A DNA stretch of 64,000 nucleotides, from positions 1-64,000 of the forward strand of contig CALJUR010000033.1 of NCBI GenBank assembly GCA_937975765.1. Direction: 5' to 3'. Positions 42,551 to 51,687 of this stretch are shown here, piece after piece (the first letter of the stretch is position 1; each line of letters opens with the position of its first letter). Below the pieces are notes generated by a model. It was not told the DNA's origin. It searched no databases and was given only the letters and a program-made list of their open reading frames with translations. The translations under genes were made by a program, and so were the position numbers. The DNA comes from an uncultured Myxococcales bacterium. Lineage in GTDB: Bacteria; Myxococcota_A; UBA9042; DTJE01.

Positions 42551-43942
42551 CTACTCCTCCGCGTCGCTGATCCCGTACTTCGCCAGCTTGTAGCGGAAGG
42601 AACGGAAGGAGATCCGCAGCAGGTCCGCGGCGTCCTTGCGCACGCCGTTGGTGCGCTTGAGGGCGTTCATCAGGATGCGGCGCTCGATGTCCGCCAGGCG
42701 CGCCTCGATGTCCAGGCCCTCGGGGGGCACGGCCGACACGTCGTCGTGGCGCGCCGGCATGCCGGTCGATTCGCGCAGGTGCTCGGGCAGGTCCTCGGGG
42801 GTGATCGTCACGCCCGTCGCGAAGGTGGCGGCGTGTTCGATGATGTTCTCCAGTTCGCGCACGTTGCCCTGGAAGCGGTGGTTCATCAGGATGTCCATCG
42901 CCTCGGGGGCCACGCCGTGCAGGTCGCGCCCCAATGCCTTGCGGTACTTCTCGATGAAGTGGTGGACCAGGTACGGGATGTCCTCGGACCGTTCCCGCAG
43001 CGGCGGCATGTGGATGCGGATGACGTTCAGGCGGAAGAAGAGATCCTCGCGGAAGGTCCCCTTCTCGACCTCGACGGCCAGGTCCTTGTTGGTCGCCGCG
43101 ACGACGCGGACGTCCACCGCCTGCTCCTGCACGCCGCCCACCAGGCGGATCTTGTGCTCCTGCAGGAAGCGCAGCATCTTGACCTGCATCGGCAGCGACA
43201 GTTCGCCGATCTCGTCCAGGAAGACCGTGCCGCCGGCCGACGACTCGATCAGGCCGTGCCGCGTCGTGTGCGCGCCGGTGAAGGACCCCTTCACGTGGCC
43301 GAACAGTTCGGACTCCATCAGGCTGTCCGGGATGGCGCCGCAGTTCACGACGATGAACGGCTTGTCCTTGCGGGGCGAGTTGAAGTGGATGGCGCGGGCG
43401 ACCAGTTCCTTGCCGGTGCCCGACTCGCCCGTGATCAGGACCGACGTCTTGGTCGGCGCGACGCGCATGATGCGCTCGAAGACCTGCTGCATCTTCCCGG
43501 TCTTGCCGACGATCGCGTCGAACCCGTAGCGCTGGGACAGTTCGCGCCGCAGCCGGATGTTCTCCAGGCTGAGGTTCCGCTTCTCCAGCGCCTTCTCGAT
43601 GGTGATGCTGATCTCGTCCAGCTTGAACGGCTTGCCGACGTAGTCGAAGGCGCCGCGGCGCATCGCGTCGATGGCCGTCTCGACGGTCGAGAAGGCGGTC
43701 ATCAGGATGACTTCCGTCTGCGGCGCCGTGTTCTTGACGTGGGTCAGGACGTCCAGGCCGGACCGGCGGCCCAGTTTCAGGTCGGTCAGGACGAGGTCGA
43801 AGTCCCCATCGTCCCCGCTGAGGGCCTGGAAGGCCAGGTCACCGTCGTTGGCGGTCACGACGTCGTGGCCGCTCTTGCGCAGGAACATCGACAGGACTTC
43901 CCGCAACGACAGGTCGTCCTCGACCACCAGGATGCGTGCCAT
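42551..43942 (-). CDS. PilR/NtrC-type sigma-54-dependent response regulator
   Basis: A 463-residue regulator: receiver domain (1-120; ILVVEDD, phosphoacceptor Asp in LVLTDLKLG, Lys in VGKPFK), AAA+ domain (140-375; Walker A GESGTGKE, Walker B VFLDEIGEL, and GSFTGA where GAFTGA is usual) and a Fis-type HTH (425-463). It should activate sigma-54 promoters on phosphorylation. No partner kinase is adjacent. A TGCTATCCT extended -10 at 43982-43974 suggests its own promoter. Follows the TolC gene on the same strand after 58 bp. Confidence 0.93.
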   Translation of the reverse strand: MARILVVEDDLSLREVLSMFLRKSGHDVVTANDGDLAFQALSGDDGDFDLVLTDLKLGRRSGLDVLTHVKNTAPQTEVILMTAFSTVETAIDAMRRGAFDYVGKPFKLDEISITIEKALEKRNLSLENIRLRRELSQRYGFDAIVGKTGKMQQVFERIMRVAPTKTSVLITGESGTGKELVARAIHFNSPRKDKPFIVVNCGAIPDSLMESELFGHVKGSFTGAHTTRHGLIESSAGGTVFLDEIGELSLPMQVKMLRFLQEHKIRLVGGVQEQAVDVRVVAATNKDLAVEVEKGTFREDLFFRLNVIRIHMPPLRERSEDIPYLVHHFIEKYRKALGRDLHGVAPEAMDILMNHRFQGNVRELENIIEHAATFATGVTITPEDLPEHLRESTGMPARHDDVSAVPPEGLDIEARLADIERRILMNALKRTNGVRKDAADLLRISFRSFRYKLAKYGISDAEE

Positions 43943-43973
43943 CGGACCTCCGCCCCGGCCCGGGATGGCCGGT

Positions 43974-43982
43974 AGGATAGCA
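43974..43982 (-). promoter_or_regulatory. Extended -10 before the PilR-like gene
   Basis: Minus-strand TGCTATCCT, 31 bp before the ATG. No clear -35. Same pattern as the TGCTAnnnT sites elsewhere in the window. Confidence 0.45.
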
Positions 43983-44000
43983 TGGGAGAAAGGCCGGGGC

Positions 44001-45359
44001 TCAGTTCGTGCCGTCGCCTTCGATGGGGGTGCCCAGGGCGGCCTCGGCCTCGATGGCGGCCTCGCGGCAGGAGAGTGCGGCCTCGACCAGGGCCTCGCGC
44101 AGGTCCAGCGCGTCCAGCCGCGATCGTGCCAGGTCCAGGCTGGACAGGCGGCCGGCCTGCACGGCCTCGCGGGTCAGGGTCACCGTGCGCTGGGCCGTGG
44201 CGGGCGCCCCGGCACGCAGGCGGTCCAGGCGCTCCGCGGCGGCCGTCCAGCGCCGCATCGAGGAGTCCACGCCGCCGACGACGTCCGTCAGTGCCTCGCG
44301 GAACTGCAGGGCGCGGCGGTTGCGACGAGCCTCGCCGGCGGCGACCCCTCCCTGGTTCCAGTCCAGGATCGGCAGGTCCAGGGCGGCGCCGATCCGCAGG
44401 CGGTTGCGGTCGTTGCGGATGCCGTCGTCCACGCGGGGCAGGTAGCCCCAGCCGATCTGGATGAAGCGGGCCCAGGGCGCCCGGCGGGCATACTCCAGCT
44501 TCAGTTCCGCCTCGGAGACGCCGTACGCCGCGCGGGCCAGCGCGACCCGGGGGTGCGACCGGGCGGCCACCTCGATCCGGGCGGCGGGATCCGCGGGCGG
44601 GGAGGGACAGGCGGCCGGGTCGTCCGGCGGAAGGACCGACAGGCCGTCGGCGGACGGCAGGCCCAGCAGCCTCGCCAGTTCCCGCAGGGCTTCCTGCTCG
44701 TCCTCCAGCCGCCGCCGGGCCCGATCCTCCGCGTCTGCCGCCGCGACCTCGGCCCTCAGGCGCTCCACTGGATCGGACCCGGGGGCGCCGGCCAGGCGAT
44801 CGCGGGTCTCCCGGCGCACCGCGGCCCGTTCCTCGTCCACCGCGGCCCGCAGGCGTCCCCACGCGGCCCGGGTCCAGGCCAGCCGGACCTCCTTGCGGAT
44901 CTCCCATGCACGCAGCGCGGCCTCGGCCCGGCTCTCGGGCACGGCAGCCTTCGCGATGTCGATCTCGGCCAGGTGCTGGGGCAGCGGGTCGGGTGACCAG
45001 CGGAAGTCCAGGGTGAAACGGTCCTCGCTGTAGGCGCCGTCCTCCTCCCAGCCGTTGCTGACCCGCACCTCGGGGTTCTCCAGGCGCCGGGCCTTCCTCA
45101 CCTCGGCGGCCGCCTCCGGAACCCGGGCCCGCTCGGCGCGCAGGAACGGGTTGCCGGCGTCTGCGCGGGCGATCGCATCGGCCTCGGTCAGCGGCGCCGA
45201 GGGGGCCTGCGCCGCCGGCCGGGCCGCCACGGTCGCGCCCGCGGGCGTCTGGCGGATCTCCCGCAGCAGCGCGGCCTCGTCCAGCGGCGCGGCGGCATAG
45301 CACGAGGCCAGGCCCGCGGCCAGCAGCGGCACGAACGGGACGATGCGCGACCGGGGCAT
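44001..45359 (-). CDS. TolC-family outer-membrane efflux protein
   Basis: A 452-residue outer-membrane channel protein of the TolC/OEP family. The signal peptide ends in GLASC, so it is probably a lipoprotein. Two long helix pairs with Ala/Arg/Glu-rich heptads (AEAALRAWEIRKEVRLAW, REALVEAALSCREAAI) and beta segments (VRVSNGW, RFIQIGWGYLPRV) repeat as in TolC. GGGAGG precedes ATG 45359. It follows the HlyD-like gene by 19 bp, giving the exit duct to a HlyD-type adaptor; no ABC or RND pump gene is present. In the polymer set it would be the outer-membrane port (inference). Confidence 0.88.
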   Translation of the reverse strand: MPRSRIVPFVPLLAAGLASCYAAAPLDEAALLREIRQTPAGATVAARPAAQAPSAPLTEADAIARADAGNPFLRAERARVPEAAAEVRKARRLENPEVRVSNGWEEDGAYSEDRFTLDFRWSPDPLPQHLAEIDIAKAAVPESRAEAALRAWEIRKEVRLAWTRAAWGRLRAAVDEERAAVRRETRDRLAGAPGSDPVERLRAEVAAADAEDRARRRLEDEQEALRELARLLGLPSADGLSVLPPDDPAACPSPPADPAARIEVAARSHPRVALARAAYGVSEAELKLEYARRAPWARFIQIGWGYLPRVDDGIRNDRNRLRIGAALDLPILDWNQGGVAAGEARRNRRALQFREALTDVVGGVDSSMRRWTAAAERLDRLRAGAPATAQRTVTLTREAVQAGRLSSLDLARSRLDALDLREALVEAALSCREAAIEAEAALGTPIEGDGTN

Positions 45360-45378
45360 CCGGAGCCTCCCTGGAACC

Positions 45379-47532
45379 TCAGCGCGGCAGGGGCACGCGA
45401 ACGAAGCGGGGCGTCTTCGTCCCCTCGTCGAACACGATCGTCACCTGGCCCGGGTCCGGCCCGACCGTCACGCCTTCCGGCTTCAGGCCCGGGAACTCCC
45501 GGACCCTCACGGGGCGAAGGTCGCCGCCGGTCGCCGGGGGCGGGATCACCCACAGCGCTCCCCGGTCGCCCAGCGGCGTCCCGGGCAGCGCCGTCCCCAG
45601 CACCGCCAGCCCGCCGTCGGGCAGCCGGGCCAGGTCCGACACCCCCGCGAACACCGGCGCGCCCGCATCGCCCAGCGGCAGCGCCACGCGTCCCCAGGGG
45701 GCCGGGTCGCCGTCGGCCAGGACGCCCGTCTCGACCAGCCGCGAGGGGGCCGCGATGCGCCACAGGATCGCCCGGTCCGCCTCGTCGTGCGGCTCCTTCA
45801 AGCCCACCAGCAGCGCGTTGCCGTCGGCCGCCAGGCCCTCGACGTCCAGCAGCCGGTCGAACCCCTTCTTCCCCTTGAACCCCGGGTCCCGGCGCGTGAC
45901 GCCCAGCCCGGCCAGCCGTTCCCCGGACAGGCCTGCCAGGGCCTTCGCCAGCGACGCGTACCCGGTCACCACCGGCCGGCCCTCGCGCATCTCCGCGCGC
46001 AGCAGCAGCGTCCGGGCCGCCGGCCTCTTGCCCTTCCGGCTGACGGACTGCGACGCCAGCATCCACAGACGCCCGTCCGCGGTCCGGGTGATCGACTCCA
46101 GGTCGCTGATCTCGGGGCCGTCCTCCAGCACCGTCGGCTGGGCGTCCACCCGTCCCTCGCGGTCCATCCGGAAGACCCACGGGGCGTGCTCGGTCGTGTC
46201 CGGCAGGCCCGTGTCGTCGCTGGCGACCAGGAACCGATCGATCTCGGGAACCCACAGCACGCCCGACGGCTCGAACCGCGTGATCGCCATCAGGGACCCG
46301 GGGACCGCCATCGGCACCGGGATACCGGGGGGCGCCGGCTGGGGCTTCGCGGGCGATGCGTCCGCGGAAGGCACCAGCACGCCCCCCGGGGACTCGGGCG
46401 CCGAGGGGTCGCGCTGGATCGGTTTGCCGACGCGCAGCAGGCTGACGTCGACGACCTGGCCGGGCGCCAGGGGCGACGGGCCGTCCAGTTGCAGGATGAC
46501 CTCCTGGCCGAAGCTGCTCAGCGAGCTGGTCCGGTTCAGCAAGGCCAGCGGGAAGGGCACCAGGCCCGGGCCGATGGCGACGACGTGGGCCGGGTATCGA
46601 TTCGTGCCGCCGATGTCCCGGGGGGCCACCCACGCCTCGGTCCCGATGCGCAGCATCGCCGCCTGGCTGGCACTGGGATACGCGAAGACCCGTTTCGGGA
46701 TGTCCTCCCGGACCAGCAGCACCGTCTGCCCGGCCTGCGAGACGTCGCCGGGCCTGCCGTCGACCCGCTGGATGACCCCGTCCGCCGGCGATCGCAGCGT
46801 CATCGCAGCCAGCCGGGCATCCAGCAGCGCCAGCTGGGCCTCCGCGACCCGCACCGCCGCGCGCGCCTTGTCCGCCTCCCCGCCCGTGATCGCCTCGCCG
46901 CCCGGACCCGTGGCGCTGCGGTATTCCGACAGGCGCGTACGGCCCTCGTCCACCTGGGCGTCCAGGGTCGCGATGGTCCGGCGGTAGGACCCCAGCCTGC
47001 GCGACAGGGCGGCCTCCTCGGCCTTCAGGTCCTCGACCTCGGCCCCGGGGGCCGTCCCCGCCTCCACCTGGCCCTTCCACCAGGCCAGGCGCTTGCGCAC
47101 CGCCAGCAGGTCCGCCTCGACTCGCGCCCCGTCCACGATGTGTCGCGTCAGCGCCTCCTCCGCCCGTGCCACGGCCTGGGCGAAGGAGCGCTCGTCGGAC
47201 ATCTGCTTGAACCGCACGTCGGCGGTGTTCAGGTCCAGTTCCGCCCGGACGAGGTCGCGCTCGAGTTTCAGCGGGGCCGTGTCCAGCACGACCAGCACGT
47301 CGCCCTTGGCCACGTGGGTCCCGACCTGGACCGGCACCGAGATGATGCGCGCGGCCTCCGGGGCCGCGACGTTGTAGTCCACGACCTCGACCACGCCCGG
47401 GACGCCCGCGAACTCCGGGGTCCGCAGGTACAGGACGCCCGCCACGACCAGGGACAGCACCCACACCAGTGCCACCACGCCGTTGCGCGTCCTGGCCAGG
47501 TCCCGGATCCGGTCGCCGAATCGGTTCGCCAT
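45379..47532 (-). CDS. HlyD-type adaptor fused to a C-terminal beta-propeller-like domain
   Basis: A 717-residue membrane-fusion protein. Membrane helix at 18-36, split lipoyl halves (APEAARIISVPVQVGTHVAKGD and SPADGVIQRVDGRPGDV), coiled-coil hairpin at 90-240, then a Pro-rich linker (375-412). The C-terminal 300 residues (DLESI, DVEGLAADGNALLVGLKEP, LPDGGLAVLG) resemble DUF3616/phytase-like propellers. I know no other HlyD with this fusion. Start 47532 is 5 nt after the DUF4956 gene stop. With TolC it should span the periplasm and link the inner-membrane polymerase to the outer membrane (inference). Confidence 0.84.
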   Translation of the reverse strand: MANRFGDRIRDLARTRNGVVALVWVLSLVVAGVLYLRTPEFAGVPGVVEVVDYNVAAPEAARIISVPVQVGTHVAKGDVLVVLDTAPLKLERDLVRAELDLNTADVRFKQMSDERSFAQAVARAEEALTRHIVDGARVEADLLAVRKRLAWWKGQVEAGTAPGAEVEDLKAEEAALSRRLGSYRRTIATLDAQVDEGRTRLSEYRSATGPGGEAITGGEADKARAAVRVAEAQLALLDARLAAMTLRSPADGVIQRVDGRPGDVSQAGQTVLLVREDIPKRVFAYPSASQAAMLRIGTEAWVAPRDIGGTNRYPAHVVAIGPGLVPFPLALLNRTSSLSSFGQEVILQLDGPSPLAPGQVVDVSLLRVGKPIQRDPSAPESPGGVLVPSADASPAKPQPAPPGIPVPMAVPGSLMAITRFEPSGVLWVPEIDRFLVASDDTGLPDTTEHAPWVFRMDREGRVDAQPTVLEDGPEISDLESITRTADGRLWMLASQSVSRKGKRPAARTLLLRAEMREGRPVVTGYASLAKALAGLSGERLAGLGVTRRDPGFKGKKGFDRLLDVEGLAADGNALLVGLKEPHDEADRAILWRIAAPSRLVETGVLADGDPAPWGRVALPLGDAGAPVFAGVSDLARLPDGGLAVLGTALPGTPLGDRGALWVIPPPATGGDLRPVRVREFPGLKPEGVTVGPDPGQVTIVFDEGTKTPRFVRVPLPR

Positions 47533-47537
47533 CGCCC

Positions 47538-48224
47538 TCACATGTCCATCGTGGCTTCCTGCCAGTAGAACGAGACCGCCCGGGCCCCCGGGATCGCCTC
47601 CAGGTCCGCCACGAACGGCGCCCGGGCGTCCGGGTCCCGCAGCTTGACCTGGTAGGAGTGCTCCATCGCGTCGCCCTGGGCCGCCTCGCGCAGGGCCACC
47701 AGCACGAACCGCCGGCAGTGCGTCTCCAGCACGCGCCGGATCGCCGCCTCCTGCGGTGCCGACGAGGGCAGTTCCATGCGCAGCAGCCCGTCGTAGGCCT
47801 GCCGGCTGCCGAACTCGCTCCAGGCCAGCAGCCACGTGGCCCCGCAGAACAGCACCGTCCCGACCAGGCCGACCGCGAACGCGCGCACGCCCATCGCGAT
47901 GCCCAGGCCCAGCGCGGCGAACAGGAACACCAGGTCGCGCGGGTCCTTCATGGTCGACCGGAACCGCACGATCGCCAGGGTGCCCAGGATGCCGATGCCC
48001 CGCGCCAGGTTGTTGCCGACCGCCAGCATCAATGCCGCCGCGACCATCCCGCCCAGCACCAGCGACTGCACGTACGTCCGGGAGTACGACAGACCCCGGT
48101 AGGTCAGGATGTACGTCACCGCGATCGCGACCGTGGCCGCGAACGACAGCAGCAGCGACACCAGCACGGCCTGCCACGGCATCGGCGTGTCGGCCGACAT
48201 CAGCATTCTCAGGGTGTCTTCCAT
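47538..48224 (-). CDS. DUF4956-family membrane protein
   Basis: A 228-residue protein with four membrane helices in the first 135 residues (AVLVSLLLSFAATVAIAVTY, VLGGMVAAALMLAVG, ARGIGILGTLAIVRF, VGLVGTVLFCGATWLL). The conserved loop VRFRSTMKDPRD and a ferredoxin-like C-terminal domain fit DUF4956. This family is often encoded next to VTC-type polyphosphate polymerases, as here (gap 4 nt), and probably forms the membrane passage or anchor for the polymer. Its direct role is unproven. Confidence 0.85.
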   Translation of the reverse strand: MEDTLRMLMSADTPMPWQAVLVSLLLSFAATVAIAVTYILTYRGLSYSRTYVQSLVLGGMVAAALMLAVGNNLARGIGILGTLAIVRFRSTMKDPRDLVFLFAALGLGIAMGVRAFAVGLVGTVLFCGATWLLAWSEFGSRQAYDGLLRMELPSSAPQEAAIRRVLETHCRRFVLVALREAAQGDAMEHSYQVKLRDPDARAPFVADLEAIPGARAVSFYWQEATMDM

Positions 48225-48228
48225 CGCC

Positions 48229-49047
48229 TCACGCCACCCGGCTGCGCCGGGCGCCCGGACAGGAGATTTCCGCCTCGTCCAGCATCGCCTCCACCGCCGT
48301 CAGGTACTTCGAGAACGACTCGCGCGGCAGGTCGAACCGCGCCAGCAGATCCTCGAGCCACAGCGGGTGGCGGCCCGTGAACTTCACCTCCAGGACGGCC
48401 TTCGTACGGCCGCCCAGGAACGCGTACCCGGAATCCATGACCCGGTACCGCCGGTCGTCGGCCGGGATTTCCAGGTTGCGCACGGGGACGTACCGCATGC
48501 GGCGGTCCACCGTCAAGCGCAGATCCTCGCGGGAACGGCCGACGTACGCCTCGCGATCGTACCGGATCGAGACCACGGGGCGCAGCGCGCGTCCCAGGCA
48601 CAACTGGGCGAAGTCGCGCACCACGGCCTCGCGGGCCGGTGTCAGGTCCCATCCGGACAGGTCCGGCACCCCCGGATCCAGCACCTGCGTCCAGCGCTCG
48701 GTCGGCACCAGGGCCCGGGTCTTCACCATCGTGTCGCCGAAGCGCCGCTTGATCTCCAGGAACACCGGTCCCTCGTTGCGAGGCCCGTAGGTCCGCACGC
48801 GCGCCTTGACGCGGTCGAACCGCTGGCACTCGCGGTCCAGGTAGAAGTCCATGCGCGGCGTGTCCAGGTACAGGCTGGTGATCACGTACTCGCGGCGCCC
48901 CGGGGCCAGGTGTGGATCCCGTTCGTACCAGGTCGAGGCGGCGCGGACGATCTGATCCGCCAGGCGGTCCTCGATCTGGTACTTCAACTCGTACCGGGAT
49001 CCCGCGGGCGCGGTGGAGGACGTGCGGGGTGCCGGGTTCGGGGACAT
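48229..49047 (-). CDS. VTC-domain polyphosphate polymerase
   Basis: A 272-residue homologue of the catalytic domain of yeast Vtc4, which makes polyphosphate from ATP inside a charged beta-tunnel. Tunnel motifs: ELKY (20-23), LYLDT (59-63), KARVRTY (81-87), VFLEIKRR (95-102), VSIRYDR (159-165), LTVDRRM (178-184), VLEVKF (218-223) and the Ser-Lys of SFSKYLTAVE (244-253). The basic and acidic tunnel residues are kept, so it is probably active; another anionic polymer is possible. First gene of a leftward operon with DUF4956, HlyD-like and TolC genes. Start at 49047 chosen over an upstream TTG. Confidence 0.9.
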   Translation of the reverse strand: MSPNPAPRTSSTAPAGSRYELKYQIEDRLADQIVRAASTWYERDPHLAPGRREYVITSLYLDTPRMDFYLDRECQRFDRVKARVRTYGPRNEGPVFLEIKRRFGDTMVKTRALVPTERWTQVLDPGVPDLSGWDLTPAREAVVRDFAQLCLGRALRPVVSIRYDREAYVGRSREDLRLTVDRRMRYVPVRNLEIPADDRRYRVMDSGYAFLGGRTKAVLEVKFTGRHPLWLEDLLARFDLPRESFSKYLTAVEAMLDEAEISCPGARRSRVA

Positions 49048-49146
49048 GCCTCGCCTGCGCCGGAGGGCGGACGCTATTGTGGCGAACAAGTGCCGGCGGG
49101 GTCAAGGAAAACAAGGGGATTTGCCCCGGTCGCGGGAGGGGGGAGG

Positions 49147-51594
49147 TCATCGCCGGTAGGGTCGGACCTGCTTGAGGATCAGGTCGCGTTTCGGGCCGTG
49201 GAACTTGAACTCGATGTCCAGGGCCAGGTTGTACTCGGGCACCTTGTACAGCGGCGCGAAGTGCGACTGGACCCTGGACGCCGCCAGGTACAGGGCCAGC
49301 ACCTCGTCGTCCCGCAGCAGCGGCATCGTGGGCGACAGGCTGGAGTAGCGCTGGCGGGCAACCTGCACGCCGGTCGGGCCGGGCACGATCGTGAAGACCT
49401 CGGGGGTCTCGTCGCCCTCGGGGTTCGTGACGGACACCTCCCCCTTCTGCACGTTCACGTACATGCCTACCGAGAACGGGTCCGCGACGTTCTGGGTGAT
49501 CAGGACGCCGTTCGCCTTCTCGTCGGGGAAGGCGTTGTGGACGCCGACGCCCATGCGCACCGCCGAGTGGTCCACCTTCCAGAACGACCGCTCCTCGTAG
49601 GCCTTCCAGTTCCACAGCGACGCCCACACCTCGCACAGGCGGACGGAGGGAGGGTTCTTGCCGTCGACAGCCGCCCCCACCGAGGTGTACAGGCCGGCGC
49701 CCGAGAAGTCGGGCAGATCCTCGGCGTTGCTGGAGGACCGCAGGCGCACCTTCTGGGTGCCGAACTGCTGGCGGACGCGGTCGTCGATGGCCTCGGCCAG
49801 CGAAGGGTCCGGCGGGATGTGGCAGAACATCCACCGCATCGCGGCCAGCACCGCGTCGCGCAGCACCGAGTCCGTGGCGACCTCGCCGTCGATCAGCAGG
49901 CGGTCGATCAGGTCCTGGATCGTCCCGGTCCCGCCGGAAGCGGCGCCGTTGCAGAACGCCAGCACCTTCCCGCAGACGGCCGCGTCGCGCCCGTTGGCCA
50001 GGCAGTCATCCCGGGCTCCCTGGCACTCCAGCGTCGTCACCCGGGCCGCCTCCGTGAACGACCGGTAGTAGTGGAACGGCACGGCGAACCCGTCCGGCGC
50101 GATGCCGGGCAGCAGGCGGGACAGTTCCGCCAGGTTCGCGGCCTTCACGCCGGTCGTCGCGAAATCCTCGAAACCCGCGTCCGAGAAGGGGATCAGTCCG
50201 GTCGTCTCGTCGTCGAAGGCCGGCACCATCGGCGTCCGGTCCAGGCGCTCCTCCCAGAAGGTGTCGACCTCCCCGGCCGTCGCCTCGGCGATCGTGAATT
50301 CCGAACGGGTCACCTCGAACCGCACCCTCCTGCCGAGGAACGGCGCCACGCGCGGGTCGGTCGAAGCGCCGGGCAGGGCCAGGTTGGGGGTGCCGCGGGC
50401 CCGGGCCGCGACGTTGACGTGGGCCAGCGGCGTCTGCAGTTCCTCGGTGATCGTGCCGCCCACCAGCGGCAGGTCGTTCGGCAGCCGCGTCAGCAGGATG
50501 ATGTCCATGTAGGAGACGGCCGCGTTCTCCAGTTCCTCCGGCGTCATCTTCCGCAGCGTGCCGTAGGCGACGCCCGCGTTCAGCCGCTGCTGGGTCACGC
50601 CCGCGTACAGCGTGCTGCGGGGGGTCCAGGTCACGCCCGCCGCCGCCAGGTCGCGCGCCGCCTCCTGCGCCTGGGACTCCTGCACCGACCCCGGCGGCAG
50701 GTACGCCAGCCGGCCCCCGGGCGCCGAGAACGGCAGGAATTCCAGCCGCTCCTGGAGGGCCAGGAAGGCCCGGGCGGCCTGGTCCGGGGTCAGGTCGTCG
50801 GTGGGGAAATACTCGATGGTCATCACTCCGGTCGCCTCGGTTCCGGACAGCGTCGCGTGCAGTTCGGGGCGCCAGATCAGGCTGCCGGCCATCTGCGCCC
50901 GGTCGGTGCCGTGGTACGTCGCCCTCTCGAATTCCTCCAGCGAGACGGGTCGCTTCAGCACGGTGTGCACGAAGTCGTAGTGCAGCGGGTGCTTCCGGGT
51001 GTCCTGGAACCACGCGGTCGGCTGGTCCGGCAGCCCCTCCAGGAAGAACTTGACCACGTATGCGGGGCCCATGTCGTCTGCCGCCGAGTAGGCCTGGGCG
51101 ACGAAGGCATCCAGCCCGCCCTGGGCGTCGAATCCCGTCCGGTAGTCGGCGGTCGCCTCGAACGCCGGCAGCGCCTCCAGCACGACCGAGGCGTCGGCCC
51201 GGAAGACCCGCCCCCCGCACCCGGCCTGCGCGCCCGGGTCGGATTCCACCGTCCAGGACGGCACCAGGGAGGTCCGGACCGTCCGGTGGCCCGGCGCCTT
51301 GACCGTCAGGCCCACGGCGTCCGCACGGGTGGTCGGCACCGCGGCCCGGCCCGCGTCGCAGGCGGATCCCGTCGCGCGCACCCCGCCATCGGTGCAGTCC
51401 ACCGCGATCCAGGCATCGCCGCCGGGGTCGGCCACGACCTGGAAGCCGGACAGGGGGGTGCCGGCCGCGTCGGACACGGCGACCGACAGCATCGCGCAGT
51501 TCGCGGGAGGGTTTTCCCCGTTTCCGCAAGCCGCCAACGCACCCAGCGCCGCGGCCGCAAGCGGGAGGAGTTGACTCCGGATCGAAGGTCGCAT
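49147..51594 (-). CDS. Lipoprotein with PEP-utilising swivel and PPDK-type ATP-binding domains
   Basis: An 815-residue lipoprotein with lipobox LAAC. Residues about 390-440 hold a phosphohistidine swivel-like segment (GGTITEELQTPLAHVNVAAR), and about 500-815 a pyruvate-phosphate-dikinase N-terminal (ATP-grasp) domain: TGVKAANLAELSRLLPG, KVRLRSSSNAEDLPDFSGAG, and LDIEFKF ... LILKQVRPY at the end. Normal PEP synthases carry the swivel after the ATP-grasp; here it comes first. Such an enzyme outside the cytoplasm lacks ATP, so an altered role is likely. Start 51594. Lies 99 bp upstream of the VTC gene on the same strand. Confidence 0.86.
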   Translation of the reverse strand: MRPSIRSQLLPLAAAALGALAACGNGENPPANCAMLSVAVSDAAGTPLSGFQVVADPGGDAWIAVDCTDGGVRATGSACDAGRAAVPTTRADAVGLTVKAPGHRTVRTSLVPSWTVESDPGAQAGCGGRVFRADASVVLEALPAFEATADYRTGFDAQGGLDAFVAQAYSAADDMGPAYVVKFFLEGLPDQPTAWFQDTRKHPLHYDFVHTVLKRPVSLEEFERATYHGTDRAQMAGSLIWRPELHATLSGTEATGVMTIEYFPTDDLTPDQAARAFLALQERLEFLPFSAPGGRLAYLPPGSVQESQAQEAARDLAAAGVTWTPRSTLYAGVTQQRLNAGVAYGTLRKMTPEELENAAVSYMDIILLTRLPNDLPLVGGTITEELQTPLAHVNVAARARGTPNLALPGASTDPRVAPFLGRRVRFEVTRSEFTIAEATAGEVDTFWEERLDRTPMVPAFDDETTGLIPFSDAGFEDFATTGVKAANLAELSRLLPGIAPDGFAVPFHYYRSFTEAARVTTLECQGARDDCLANGRDAAVCGKVLAFCNGAASGGTGTIQDLIDRLLIDGEVATDSVLRDAVLAAMRWMFCHIPPDPSLAEAIDDRVRQQFGTQKVRLRSSSNAEDLPDFSGAGLYTSVGAAVDGKNPPSVRLCEVWASLWNWKAYEERSFWKVDHSAVRMGVGVHNAFPDEKANGVLITQNVADPFSVGMYVNVQKGEVSVTNPEGDETPEVFTIVPGPTGVQVARQRYSSLSPTMPLLRDDEVLALYLAASRVQSHFAPLYKVPEYNLALDIEFKFHGPKRDLILKQVRPYRR

Positions 51595-51687
51595 GGTACA
51601 CTTCCAATCAAGAGGACAAGCGGATCGGGACCTGGTTGGATCATACGGGATCCGGGGCTCCTGGGGTCCCCGGGCGGGAGGTGCAAG

